Source: Sulfurospirillum sp. UCH001
GTDB lineage: Bacteria > Campylobacterota > Campylobacteria > Campylobacterales > Sulfurospirillaceae
Direction: 5' to 3'
Length of the DNA stretch: 64,000 nucleotides
NCBI RefSeq assembly: GCF_001548035.1
Contig: NZ_AP014723.1
Span: forward strand, 1,240,001-1,304,000
Position numbers and translations under genes: made by a program. Below are positions 8,814-16,760 of the stretch, piece after piece; within the stretch, counting starts at the first letter, position 1, and every line of letters begins with the position of its first letter. Below the pieces are notes generated by a model. The model had not been told where the DNA came from. It saw only the letters and a program-made list of their open reading frames with translations, and ran no database searches.

Positions 8814-9612
8814 TACGCATTTTCTCACAACGACAGAGATAGGCTTTGAACTTCACCATCCTCTGTTTGATGCTTTGATTTTAAAGCAAGGTGCACAACT
8901 TATCTACTTTCAACCAAAAGGAGAAATGCCACTTTTGTGGAGTGCTTCTCTTTCTACGTATGAGAAAGGTAAAGCATTTCGTGGAGGCATTCCTCTGTGT
9001 TGGCCTTGGTTTGGGAAAGTTGGTAGTCCTGCACATGGTTTTGCGCGTATTGTTGAATGGAATCTTGTAAATCATACAGAGACGAAAGAGGGAGTAACTC
9101 TTGTATTTGAATTGTGTGATTCTCCTCAAATCCGTACACTCTGGCCTTATGCGTTTCTAGTAAGACTTGAGATGCGTTTAGGACGTGATGTCACACTCTC
9201 CTTGCATGTTGATGCTAAAAGTGAAAGCACGGCGGCACTGCATACCTACTTTGCGTGTCAAAATAGTGAAGAGGTTGTAATTTTTGGACTTGGAAATAGT
9301 TATAAAGATACATTGAACAATGGAATATCGTGTGAGAGTCAGAGTGAAATCTTATATATTAACCAAGCGATTGATCGTATTTATACTCAACCAGAAAGGA
9401 AGACGAGTTTTCAAGAAAACAACCGTAGGATCATTATTTCTCACGTAAATCATAGCGATGTTGTGGTGTGGAACCCTTGGAGAGAGGGTGCAGAAAAACT
9501 TACCGATATGCAAAATGACGACTATAAACAAATGCTATGCATCGAGACGGCTCGAATCTCAAAACCTCTTAGTACGTATGATCATTTAGAAGTAACAATA
9601 GCCATTTCCTAA
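8767..9612 (+). CDS. D-hexose-6-phosphate mutarotase (YeaD-like aldose 1-epimerase family)
   Basis: The protein belongs to the YeaD branch of aldose 1-epimerases, which interconvert the anomers of glucose-6-phosphate and related sugars. Visible family features are GAQLIYFQPKG, FRGGIPLCWPWFG, HGFARIVEW, LHTYFA (with the active-site His) and VVVWNPWREGA. It ends at 9612, 3 nt from the convergent HxlR gene. The start is uncertain. The ATG at 8767 lies deep inside fliP and lacks a ribosome binding site. A TTG is at 8794. The best-placed Shine-Dalgarno sequence (GGAGAG, 8798-8803) instead points to an ATT codon at 8809, overlapping the fliP stop, and that gives the most natural N-terminus. Confidence 0.88.
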   Translation: MVGIYWYKNLWRASINTHFLTTTEIGFELHHPLFDALILKQGAQLIYFQPKGEMPLLWSASLSTYEKGKAFRGGIPLCWPWFGKVGSPAHGFARIVEWNLVNHTETKEGVTLVFELCDSPQIRTLWPYAFLVRLEMRLGRDVTLSLHVDAKSESTAALHTYFACQNSEEVVIFGLGNSYKDTLNNGISCESQSEILYINQAIDRIYTQPERKTSFQENNRRIIISHVNHSDVVVWNPWREGAEKLTDMQNDDYKQMLCIETARISKPLSTYDHLEVTIAIS

Positions 9613-9614
9613 AA

Positions 9615-9992
9615 TCACACTTTGTTGGAGAGCTTAGGCTCGCAGACAGCTCCTTCACTGAGTGTACCACATGTTTTAACGTAGTCAATACCCCAGTCAA
9701 ACATCTCATTGAAAACAGGACGTAGCTTTTCTCCAATAGGGGTTAATGAATAAACAACTTTTGGAGGAATCTCAGGGAAAACTTCACGCGCAATAATTCC
9801 TTTTTCTTCGAGTTCTCGTAGTTTTACAGTTAGCGTTTTTTGGGTAATTTCGCAGACTTCTTCAAACAGTTCTTTGTAACGTTTTTTACCTTCTAATAAA
9901 TGCCAGATAATTCCCAATTTCCATTTATCATTAAAAATATCTTGTGCGATGGCAATGGCGCATTTATACTCTTTCCCATTGACTAAATACAT
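9615..9992 (-). CDS. HxlR family transcriptional regulator
   Basis: The 125-residue product is a small winged helix-turn-helix protein of the HxlR (MarR-like) family. It has the N-terminal cysteine of the family in KEYKCAIAIAQDIF, then NDKWKLGIIWHLL, RYKELFEEV, KTLTVKLRELEEKGI and the wing sequence PPKVVYSLTPIG. HxlR members often use that single Cys to sense quinones, aldehydes or other electrophiles. The ATG at 9992 is chosen because it has AAAAGG upstream and begins right before the family domain. An in-frame ATG at 10034 would add 14 unrelated residues. It is transcribed away from mdaB, the probable target, across a short shared region with a palindrome. Confidence 0.9.
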   Translation of the reverse strand: MYLVNGKEYKCAIAIAQDIFNDKWKLGIIWHLLEGKKRYKELFEEVCEITQKTLTVKLRELEEKGIIAREVFPEIPPKVVYSLTPIGEKLRPVFNEMFDWGIDYVKTCGTLSEGAVCEPKLSNKV

Positions 9993-10048
9993 GATATGTA
10001 AACCTTTTTTTATTGAATTATACCATAAATACAAAAATATATCATTAC

Positions 10049-10061
10049 ATACTAAAAGTAT
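10049..10061. promoter_or_regulatory. Candidate HxlR operator between hxlR-type gene and mdaB
   Basis: A perfect inverted repeat, ATACT-AAA-AGTAT, sits in the shared intergenic region of the divergent regulator and mdaB. TACT/AGTA half sites are common in operators of HxlR-family repressors. The position suits control of both genes. Binding is inferred. Confidence 0.5.
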
Positions 10062-10127
10062 CGTAAGGATATATTAAGGGCATAGCCATTATAATTTTCC
10101 AAAACAAATAGATTATAAAGGAAAAAA

Positions 10128-10718
10128 ATGAAAAATGTACTTATCATTAATGGTCATCAAAAATACCCTTTTGTAGCAGAAGGAAATCTTACTCAAGCGT
10201 ATATAGATACAGCAACTGAGTTCTTTAAAGAGAATGGATTTAATGTGAAACATTCTGTTGTTGAGAGTGCGTATGATATTAAAGAGGAGCTTGAGAAATT
10301 CGCTTGGGCTGATTATATTCTCTTTCAATATCCTATTTACTGGATGGGTGTGCCTTGGATAACTAAAAAGTATATTGATGAGATTTTTTCTATGGGAAAA
10401 GATACTGTTACCTATGTAAGTGATGGAAGAACCAGAAGTGATGCTACAAAGCGTTATGGTAGTGGTGGATTAATGCAAGGTAAAAAGTATATGCTCTCTT
10501 TAACTTATAATTGTCCTACAACAGAATTTGACAACAAAGAGGGCTTTTTCAGTGGACTTAGCCTTGATGAAGCCAACGTTGCAACCCATAAAACATTCCA
10601 ATTTTGTGGCGCGGAGCCATTAGAAACGTTCTCAGTGCATGATATTTTTAAAGGTGATTTAGATTTGGAAAAAGAGAAAGCACGTTTTAGTGCGCATTTG
10701 GCTAAAAACTTCAAGTAA
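10128..10718 (+). CDS. mdaB: NAD(P)H-dependent quinone oxidoreductase, MdaB-like
   Basis: This 196-residue flavodoxin-fold protein closely follows the MdaB family, which reduces quinones by two electrons at the expense of NAD(P)H and protects against oxidative stress (as MdaB does in Helicobacter). Seen are the N-terminal KNVLIINGHQKY phosphate-binding strand-loop, DYILFQYPIYWMGVPW, YGSGGLMQGKKYMLSLT, and the C-terminal FCGAEPLETFSVHD. The ATG is preceded by AAAGGAAAAA. It is divergent from an HxlR regulator, a common pairing in which quinone-type stress releases the repressor. An 8-bp stem terminator follows. Confidence 0.9.
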   Translation: MKNVLIINGHQKYPFVAEGNLTQAYIDTATEFFKENGFNVKHSVVESAYDIKEELEKFAWADYILFQYPIYWMGVPWITKKYIDEIFSMGKDTVTYVSDGRTRSDATKRYGSGGLMQGKKYMLSLTYNCPTTEFDNKEGFFSGLSLDEANVATHKTFQFCGAEPLETFSVHDIFKGDLDLEKEKARFSAHLAKNFK

Positions 10719-10724
10719 TTATAA

Positions 10725-10746
10725 TGGTGGTATGAAAGTACCACCA
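10725..10746. terminator. Intrinsic terminator between mdaB and the convergent hypothetical gene
   Basis: Stem TGGTGGTA / TACCACCA with a 6-nt loop lies between the convergent stops at 10718 and 10752. A-rich and T-rich flanks occur on either side, so it may serve both directions. Confidence 0.75.
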
Positions 10747-10751
10747 CTTTC

Positions 10752-11273
10752 TTATATATAAAGCTCAAATCCCTTTTGTTGTTTCAAAATGCTATCAAAG
10801 AGTTTTTGTGCTTCCTCAAGTAGTTTTTCATTTTGTTTTTGTGCTTTTTCTAAAATTTTGTCAAAACTTTTGAGTATAGAATCATTGGCATAGTTTTGTG
10901 TGTTCAGATCTTTAAAAGTTGGCAAGAGCGAATTGATATCATAAGCGGTATTTGTTGTTTTGGCTTGAGAAGTAGATGTTCCACTTTTTTCTACATTTTT
11001 AAGGTATTCATCCATCATAGGTTGAATTTGCTTCATAGCTGCATCGATCTCTTTTTGGTCTTGCGCATCAATCCCATTGCCTTGGTAGTGAAAACTATAG
11101 CCGTATGCATGGGACAAAGAAAGTGATGTCGTAGTCGTTGTTCCACTTTGTTCATGAGAAAATTCTACAGAGCGTTCGTCATACATACTAAGATCAATAG
11201 TATCACCACTACTGGTTTTAAGAGAAAAATCTAAACTATTGTAACTGTAATTGTTTGCGTTTATACTCTGCAT
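10752..11273 (-). CDS. Hypothetical protein
   Basis: I do not recognise this 173-residue protein. It has no signal peptide or membrane span. The N-terminal half is rich in Ser, Thr, Tyr and Asn and looks beta-strand forming (SLSLSHAYGYSFHYQG). The middle helix runs IDAQDQKEIDAAMKQIQPMM, and the C-terminal 45 residues form a charged amphipathic helix (ILEKAQKQNEKLLEEAQKLF) that could be a coiled coil. It begins with ATG at 11273 after AAAGGAGTTACC, a good ribosome binding site. It follows ygiQ and the thiamine-binding gene in the same direction with a 45-nt gap, so it may be the last gene of that operon. Confidence 0.7.
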   Translation of the reverse strand: MQSINANNYSYNSLDFSLKTSSGDTIDLSMYDERSVEFSHEQSGTTTTTSLSLSHAYGYSFHYQGNGIDAQDQKEIDAAMKQIQPMMDEYLKNVEKSGTSTSQAKTTNTAYDINSLLPTFKDLNTQNYANDSILKSFDKILEKAQKQNEKLLEEAQKLFDSILKQQKGFELYI

Positions 11274-11318
11274 GGTAACTCCTTTGTTGAAGCTACATCG
11301 GCAGAATAGTGTTTTATT

Positions 11319-11630
11319 TTAGATGGTGATAAGAGCGTCTAGCTTATTTTGAACCGATTCTATTTTCTGGTGCATACCATCTTCTCTATTGGGTCTTATG
11401 TCAAACTTTAAGCAGGCATAGACTCTTCCAGATGCTTCAAGAAGTGCGTACGCATTTTCAATGAGCTTTAATGCTTCAGGCATAGTAGGTGTTTCCACGA
11501 CAGTACTCATTGGTGTAAGCTTATAGCTATAGCCACTCTCATGAATCATCTGCACAATACGCGCAACATCGGCACTTTTACTTCCCGTTCCTTCAAGAGG
11601 GAACATACTAAATTCCATTAAAACGCTCAT
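11319..11630 (-). CDS. MTH1187/YqgV family thiamine-binding protein (UPF0045)
   Basis: This is a small 103-residue ferredoxin-like fold protein of the UPF0045 family. It starts MSVLMEFSMFPL, then has KSADVARIVQMIHESGYSYKLTPMSTVVE, and ends with the conserved FDIRPNREDGMHQKIESV stretch. Structural work on family members showed thiamine binding, but the cellular role is not settled. The ATG at 11630 follows AAAGGAGCAGGA. The gene lies 15 nt after ygiQ on the same strand, so the two are probably co-transcribed. Confidence 0.88.
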   Translation of the reverse strand: MSVLMEFSMFPLEGTGSKSADVARIVQMIHESGYSYKLTPMSTVVETPTMPEALKLIENAYALLEASGRVYACLKFDIRPNREDGMHQKIESVQNKLDALITI

Positions 11631-11645
11631 TCCTGCTCCTTTGCT

Positions 11646-13361
11646 TTAACTGTCAAAACCACTGTGAAATTTACGCTCTTTTGCAACAACGATCTCTTTT
11701 TGACGTTCTTTTTTATGCATATCTTTTTCAACAAAAATGGGTTTACGTGTAATAGGGTGTAATCCTGTATAGTACATCAGTGTCGCGTACGTTGAAGGGG
11801 TAGGTGTAAAGATTTGTGCTTGCTCAGGATTGATTTTAAGTACATTGCTGGCAAACTGTTTAAGCGAGTGCATATGTTTCTCTTCACAACCAGGATGAGC
11901 GGCGATAAGATAGTACGTTAAAAACTGTTTCTTTCCAGACTCGCGGCTCAATCTATCAAAAAGAGCTTTAAACTCAACCAATGACTCTTTGCCTGGTTTT
12001 CCCATCAATGCTAAGATTTCATCATCAATATGTTCAGGTGCAATTTTCATTTGACCACTAAGGTGATGTTCCACAATCTCTTTTAGATACTCATACCCAT
12101 AGGCTTTATCATCACTGATAAGATCATAACGAATGCCTGAAGCCACAAATGCTTTTTTAATGCCAGGAAGCGCTCTTACTTTTCTGAGTAAATCCAACTG
12201 TTTTTTATGCGTTGGTTTAAGGGCCTTACAGAGCTTTGGAAACATACAACTCTTCTCTTCACAGGTTCCTTTCGTCACCTTCTTATGACATTCATAACCG
12301 TACATATTGGCTGTCGGACCACCAAGGTCAGAGATAATACCTTTAAAATCTTTGTAGGTTGTAAAGTGTTTGGCCTCTTTAATGATAGAACTCTCGCTAC
12401 GGCTTCGTATGGTCCTGCCTTGATGCACACTAATGGCACAGAAACTACATTCTCCGTAACAGCCTTGATGAGTTGAAATGGAAAATTTAATCGTTTCAAG
12501 TGCTTTGATAGCACCATCTTTTTTATGGTAAGGGTGAACATCTCTCATAAAAGGAAGCGCACTGACCTCATCCATCTCTTCTGTCGTAAGGTAGAGAGCA
12601 GGTGGGTTTTGAATGAGGTAGCGATCATCCACTTTTTGACAAAGTCCTTTAGCTGATATAGGATCATTATTGTGGTAAAAGATGTCAAACATATCCATGA
12701 ATTTTAGTTTATCATCTAGTGTCTCAGCGTGACTTGGAAGAGAAAGATACTCCTCTTTTGGCTCTTTGGAGATATAACAAAGTCCTCGAATATTTAAGGG
12801 GGATATGCCCTTATTTAGGGCATCTGCAAATTCTAAAATACTTTTATCAGACATTCCATAAAGAAGATAATCTGCTTTGGCATCAAACAAAATAGGCTTT
12901 CTAAGTTTGTTGCTCCAAAAATCATAATGCGTTACGCGTCTAAGACTCGCTTCAATGCCACCCAACATAATAGGGACAGTGTTTTTAAAGTGTTGTCGGA
13001 TGAGGTTGGTGTAGACAAGGCTGGCTCGATCAGGACGTTTGTTATTGATGCCACCAGGGGTGTAATCATCACTGTTTCTAAATTTTTTTGTTGCAGTATA
13101 GTTCGATACCATAGAATCAACACTGCCTCCACTCACACCCCAAAAAAGGCGTGGTTCTCCCAAACGTGTAATGTCAACACCGCTTTTAACATCAGGTTGA
13201 CCGATGATGCCTACTTTATACCCAGCATGCTCTAGCACACGACCGACAACGGAAACGCCCATATAAGGGCTATCGATATACGCATCTGAGGTGATAAGTA
13301 TGATGTCCAGTTGCGACCATCCTCTTTGTTTCATCTCTTCGTGTGTTGTAACTAAAAACAT
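11646..13361 (-). CDS. YgiQ family radical SAM protein (UPF0313)
   Basis: The 571-residue protein has the YgiQ layout: an N-terminal region with a cobalamin-binding-like fold (DIILITSDAYIDSPYMGVSV), then a radical SAM core with the cluster motif GCYGECSFCAISVHQG. The spacing is C-x3-C-x2-C, which binds a [4Fe-4S] cluster and S-adenosylmethionine. The family-specific IRSRSESSIIKEA and APEHIDDEILALMGKPG segments follow. The biochemical reaction of YgiQ proteins is not established. It is the first gene of a leftward group with the thiamine-binding protein, and diverges from pgi. Confidence 0.93.
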   Translation of the reverse strand: MFLVTTHEEMKQRGWSQLDIILITSDAYIDSPYMGVSVVGRVLEHAGYKVGIIGQPDVKSGVDITRLGEPRLFWGVSGGSVDSMVSNYTATKKFRNSDDYTPGGINNKRPDRASLVYTNLIRQHFKNTVPIMLGGIEASLRRVTHYDFWSNKLRKPILFDAKADYLLYGMSDKSILEFADALNKGISPLNIRGLCYISKEPKEEYLSLPSHAETLDDKLKFMDMFDIFYHNNDPISAKGLCQKVDDRYLIQNPPALYLTTEEMDEVSALPFMRDVHPYHKKDGAIKALETIKFSISTHQGCYGECSFCAISVHQGRTIRSRSESSIIKEAKHFTTYKDFKGIISDLGGPTANMYGYECHKKVTKGTCEEKSCMFPKLCKALKPTHKKQLDLLRKVRALPGIKKAFVASGIRYDLISDDKAYGYEYLKEIVEHHLSGQMKIAPEHIDDEILALMGKPGKESLVEFKALFDRLSRESGKKQFLTYYLIAAHPGCEEKHMHSLKQFASNVLKINPEQAQIFTPTPSTYATLMYYTGLHPITRKPIFVEKDMHKKERQKEIVVAKERKFHSGFDS

Positions 13362-13473
13362 GCTTTTCCTCTATCGCTAATATAGATATAAATATAGCAC
13401 AACACCTCTATGTTTTGGCTTTTTTAAGATTGTTAGTAGTAATATCACAGCAATTATCATTTGGAGGATAAGT

Positions 13474-14739
13474 TTGAAAAATTCACTCTATTTTAACATT
13501 AAAGTAGAAGAGGGCATCTTCGATAAAATCGTAGCTGAACAACAAAGCATTGGTTATTATACATTGCCAGAACAAGATATTAGCGAGCTTGTAAACTACT
13601 TAGAAGATTTTAAATCTAAAAACGATTACGATGCGATCAAAGATATCGCCATTATTGGTATTGGTGGAAGTTCACTAGGACCTAAAGCGATTTTTAGAGC
13701 ATTGCAAGGTATTCGTGATTTTGACAAACGATTGCACCTTTTTGAAAGTACTGATCCTGCATCGATTCGTTCAACACTCAACAAATTAGACATTAAAAAT
13801 ACGCATTTCTTTGTTATCAGTAAATCAGGTACAACCATTGAGACAATCTCTGTGTACAAATATGTTCTCTCTTTATTGAAAGCAAAAGACATCTCTTTAG
13901 ATTATCGTTTTACGTTTGTAACAGATAGTGGTTCAAAACTTGAAGCACATGCAAAAACGTTTAACTCTTTTGTTCTTCACATTCCTGTCAATGTCGGTGG
14001 ACGTTTTTCAGTACTGAGTGCCGCAGGACTTGCGCCATTATTCCTTGTTGGTGTCGATATTCAACGATTATTAGATGGTGCAAGAGCAATTAAAAAAAGC
14101 TTCTTTGAAGATGGTTATATCAAAGAAACTTTGATGAAAAAAGCAACCTATTATGCTAAAAACTCTATGCATTATAATATCAATACACTTTTTGCTTACT
14201 CTGAGAGCTTAGACTGTTTTACAGATTGGTATGTACAACTTTGGGGCGAGAGTTTAGGTAAAAAGCAACGCCATAGTAGTTTCAACGTAGGTCTTACACC
14301 GGTTGGACTCATCGGTCCAAAAGATCAGCACTCCTTTTTACAGCTTATTGTAGAAGGTCTACGTGATAAGAGTGTTACTGTTCTTAAGATTGATAACTTT
14401 GACGATAAAATCAAAATTCCTTCTATCACACTTAAAGAGCTTGAGGGATTAGATCTAATGAATGGCATCGCATTCTGTGATCTTATCAATATGCAAGCAG
14501 ACTCAACCATTGAAGCACTTCTCGATAAAAAAGATATCCCTATCGACACCATTACATTGCAACACATTGATGAAGAAAACATTGGTAAGTTGATTTTCTA
14601 TTATGAGCTTCTCACATCACTTGTTGGTCAAATGATGAATGTTAATACGTACGACCAACCAGGTGTTGAGAGTGGTAAGAAAATTTTAGAGGGTAAATTA
14701 ATCGAAGAGAAAAAGAATTTTCCTAAAAAAGGAAAATAA
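13474..14739 (+). CDS. pgi: Glucose-6-phosphate isomerase
   Basis: Pgi interconverts glucose-6-phosphate and fructose-6-phosphate. The family signatures are present: AIIGIGGSSLGPKAIFRAL, VISKSGTTIETI, the catalytic WGESLGKKQRH region (about residues 268-278) and TPVGLIGPKDQHS. At 421 residues it is the short form seen in related epsilonproteobacteria. Translation starts at TTG (13474), with TTGGAGGATAAG immediately upstream as a strong ribosome binding site. A stable hairpin terminator follows the stop and separates it from the convergent TerB-like gene. Confidence 0.96.
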   Translation: MKNSLYFNIKVEEGIFDKIVAEQQSIGYYTLPEQDISELVNYLEDFKSKNDYDAIKDIAIIGIGGSSLGPKAIFRALQGIRDFDKRLHLFESTDPASIRSTLNKLDIKNTHFFVISKSGTTIETISVYKYVLSLLKAKDISLDYRFTFVTDSGSKLEAHAKTFNSFVLHIPVNVGGRFSVLSAAGLAPLFLVGVDIQRLLDGARAIKKSFFEDGYIKETLMKKATYYAKNSMHYNINTLFAYSESLDCFTDWYVQLWGESLGKKQRHSSFNVGLTPVGLIGPKDQHSFLQLIVEGLRDKSVTVLKIDNFDDKIKIPSITLKELEGLDLMNGIAFCDLINMQADSTIEALLDKKDIPIDTITLQHIDEENIGKLIFYYELLTSLVGQMMNVNTYDQPGVESGKKILEGKLIEEKKNFPKKGK

Positions 14740-14750
14740 ATTGCTATAAG

Positions 14751-14773
14751 GCTGGGAGAATATAACTCCCAGC
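14751..14773. terminator. Bidirectional intrinsic terminator between pgi and the TerB-like gene
   Basis: Perfect stem GCTGGGAG / CTCCCAGC with a 7-nt loop. ATAAG and CTTAT on the flanks extend the pairing across a one-base bulge. It lies between convergent stops. Confidence 0.88.
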
Positions 14774-14778
14774 TCTTA

Positions 14779-15177
14779 TTATTCTGCTATAAAAACAAGC
14801 GCTTGTTCATACAAAGCTGAACCCATTTTCCCCCACATTGAAAAGAGATGAACTTCTTGTTCGCTTATATTAAAGTGGTGTGCGATTTTATCAATGATTT
14901 TATGTTCATATATGCCAAACTTATCATCGACATGCACCAAGACCATCAATGCAAGTAGGACAATTCTTTGACTTTTTGATGATGAAAAAATGGCTAAAAT
15001 ATCTTCCAATACGAAATTTTTTACATCAATCTCAATATTTTCAATGCCCATTTCCGTGCAGTATTCATCAACAACTTCACGCTCTTTTGGTCCATATTCT
15101 CCGTCAAGTTGGGCGACATATTGTGCAAGTTGTAAAAAAGCAAATTTTTCTTCGGTTTTGAGTTTCATAAGTAACAA
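14779..15177 (-). CDS. TerB-like (tellurite resistance B family) protein
   Basis: This small acidic all-helical protein has two repeats of the TerB kind: FAFLQLAQYVAQLDGEYGPKE and LMVLVHVDDKFGIYEHKII. Both are helix-acidic loop-helix units that in the family bind divalent metal. Function beyond a TerB-type fold is unknown, and no other ter genes are near. I place the start at the TTG at 15177, which has AAAGGAG six bases upstream. The frame stays open to an ATG at 15222 and has an internal ATG at 15168. The gene is divergent from the TetR regulator and may share its promoter region. Confidence 0.75.
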   Translation of the reverse strand: MLLMKLKTEEKFAFLQLAQYVAQLDGEYGPKEREVVDEYCTEMGIENIEIDVKNFVLEDILAIFSSSKSQRIVLLALMVLVHVDDKFGIYEHKIIDKIAHHFNISEQEVHLFSMWGKMGSALYEQALVFIAE

Positions 15178-15282
15178 TTTGTACTCCTTTGATATTAAAT
15201 CCCCATAATTATAGTAAAACATTTTAAATGAACATTAATAAACATGGTAAAATGAATGAAAGTGCATTTTGAAGGAAAGACC

Positions 15283-15870
15283 GTGGATAAAAAATTACGT
15301 AAAAGTGAAAAGATTTTAGACGCAGCATTGATGCTCTTTTCAACGCAAGGCTTTTATGCAACGACGATTCCTGATATTGCGAAAGCCATGGGGATGAGTG
15401 TTGGAAATATTTATAACTACTTTTCTTCTAAGGAGATGCTTGCAAAGGAAATTATCAAGTATTCTTCCGATATTTTAGGCTCCGAAATTCGTAAAGTCAA
15501 TGAAAGTGAGGGGAGTGCAAAAGAAAAAATTCGTAAAATTGTAGCACTCTATTTTGAGATGGCATCTTCAAAACCACAACATATTAACTACTTTTTACGT
15601 GTGTATCTTGCCAACAAAGAGGTATTTAAAGATGGTTGTGAAGGAATGGTCTGTGTTTCTTCCTTTATAACAGAGCTAATGATTTTCTTTGAAGAAGGCG
15701 TTGCAAAAGGAGAACTTCGCAATCAAGATTTCTTTTCTGCCTTTGGGCTTTTTATGGGGTATTTAGGCGGTTTTGTATTTTTAAGTGGCGAGGGAGTGCT
15801 TGATAAGCCATTAACCCATTATGTGGATGAAATTTCACTTAATATTTATAACGCACTCAAACAACAATAA
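15283..15870 (+). CDS. TetR/AcrR family transcriptional regulator
   Basis: The 195-residue product has a clear TetR DNA-binding domain at the N-terminus: KILDAALMLFSTQGFYATTI, then IPDIAKAMGMSVGNIYNYFSSKEMLAKEII. A helical ligand-binding C-terminal domain follows. The GTG at 15283 is preferred to the ATG at 15256 because GAAGGAAAG sits just upstream and the domain begins there. Its TAA overlaps the ATG of the following small hydrogenase subunit by one base (TAATG), which implies coupled translation. A palindrome of TetR-operator form lies in front of hydA (18244-18257). I infer that it controls one or both hydrogenase operons. Confidence 0.9.
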   Translation: MDKKLRKSEKILDAALMLFSTQGFYATTIPDIAKAMGMSVGNIYNYFSSKEMLAKEIIKYSSDILGSEIRKVNESEGSAKEKIRKIVALYFEMASSKPQHINYFLRVYLANKEVFKDGCEGMVCVSSFITELMIFFEEGVAKGELRNQDFFSAFGLFMGYLGGFVFLSGEGVLDKPLTHYVDEISLNIYNALKQQ

Positions 15871-16760
15871 TGTCTCATAAATCTTCTATTATTTGGCTTC
15901 AAGGGCTTACGTGTAATGGCAATAGCCACTCATTTTTAAATTATACACATATGCCAAGTTTTGCGGCATCTTTTGATATGTTATACCATCCTTTATGGTG
16001 CAGTAATGAAGAGTTTTTATCACTTTTAAATAGTGAAAAAACATTTGATTTTCTTATTCTAGAAGGCGCTCTTAGTCACGATGAGCGTTTACTTCAACGC
16101 TTTAATCTTCCTTTCTTTGAAATTCTAGATAACCTTTCTGCTCGTGCAAAACATATTATATGTGCGGGGAGTTGTGCAAGTTTTGGTGGTATCTTTAGAT
16201 TGCGTGACCCACAAAAAATTACAGGAGCACTCTTTAGCGGTAAAGAGAAGGGTGGTTATTGGTTAGAAAAAAACAATGTGATTAACATTACAGGTTGCCC
16301 CGTACATCCGAGGTGGTTAGTAGAAACACTGATGACATTACATAATGGTGAACACGTATCCTTAGATGAGTATTTGCGTCCGAAAGAAGTCTTTTCATAT
16401 TTGGCGCATCATGGATGTTTGAGAAATGAATACTTTGAATGGAAAGTCGATAGCAAACAGCTTGGAGAGCGAGAGGGGTGTTTATTTTATGAACATGGTT
16501 GTTTAGGACCTATGAGCCATGCCAATTGTAATAAAATTCTATGGAATGATATCAGCTCAAAGACACGAGCGGGATCTCCTTGTTTAGGGTGTACTGAGTT
16601 TGATTTTCCACGTCGAGCGCTCTATGAAACCCAAAAAAATATGTCCTTACCACAAACACCTTTTGGGATTAGTAAACGTGCTTACTACACCCTTGCAGGT
16701 GTTGCAAAAAGTTTTAAGATAGATAGACTTGAAAAGAAGTTGATTGATGAAGATAACTAA
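15870..16760 (+). CDS. hupS: Cytoplasmic group 2-like [NiFe]-hydrogenase small subunit (HupS-like)
   Basis: The 296-residue protein has the small-subunit fold of [NiFe]-hydrogenases but no Tat leader and no C-terminal membrane helix, so it should be cytoplasmic. It opens IIWLQGLTCNGNSHSFLN. The proximal-cluster pair usually written CxxC is C15-x-x-N18, as in cyanobacterial HupS-type (group 2) subunits. Further cluster ligands are seen in CAGSCASFGG, ITGCPVHPRW, the HHGCLRN and EHGCLGPMSHANCN segments, and SPCLGCTEFDFP. Group 2 enzymes act as uptake hydrogenases or H2 sensors. The gene overlaps the TetR gene by 1 nt and the large-subunit gene by 14 nt, so the three are one transcription unit. 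Confidence 0.85.
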   Translation: MSHKSSIIWLQGLTCNGNSHSFLNYTHMPSFAASFDMLYHPLWCSNEEFLSLLNSEKTFDFLILEGALSHDERLLQRFNLPFFEILDNLSARAKHIICAGSCASFGGIFRLRDPQKITGALFSGKEKGGYWLEKNNVINITGCPVHPRWLVETLMTLHNGEHVSLDEYLRPKEVFSYLAHHGCLRNEYFEWKVDSKQLGEREGCLFYEHGCLGPMSHANCNKILWNDISSKTRAGSPCLGCTEFDFPRRALYETQKNMSLPQTPFGISKRAYYTLAGVAKSFKIDRLEKKLIDEDN

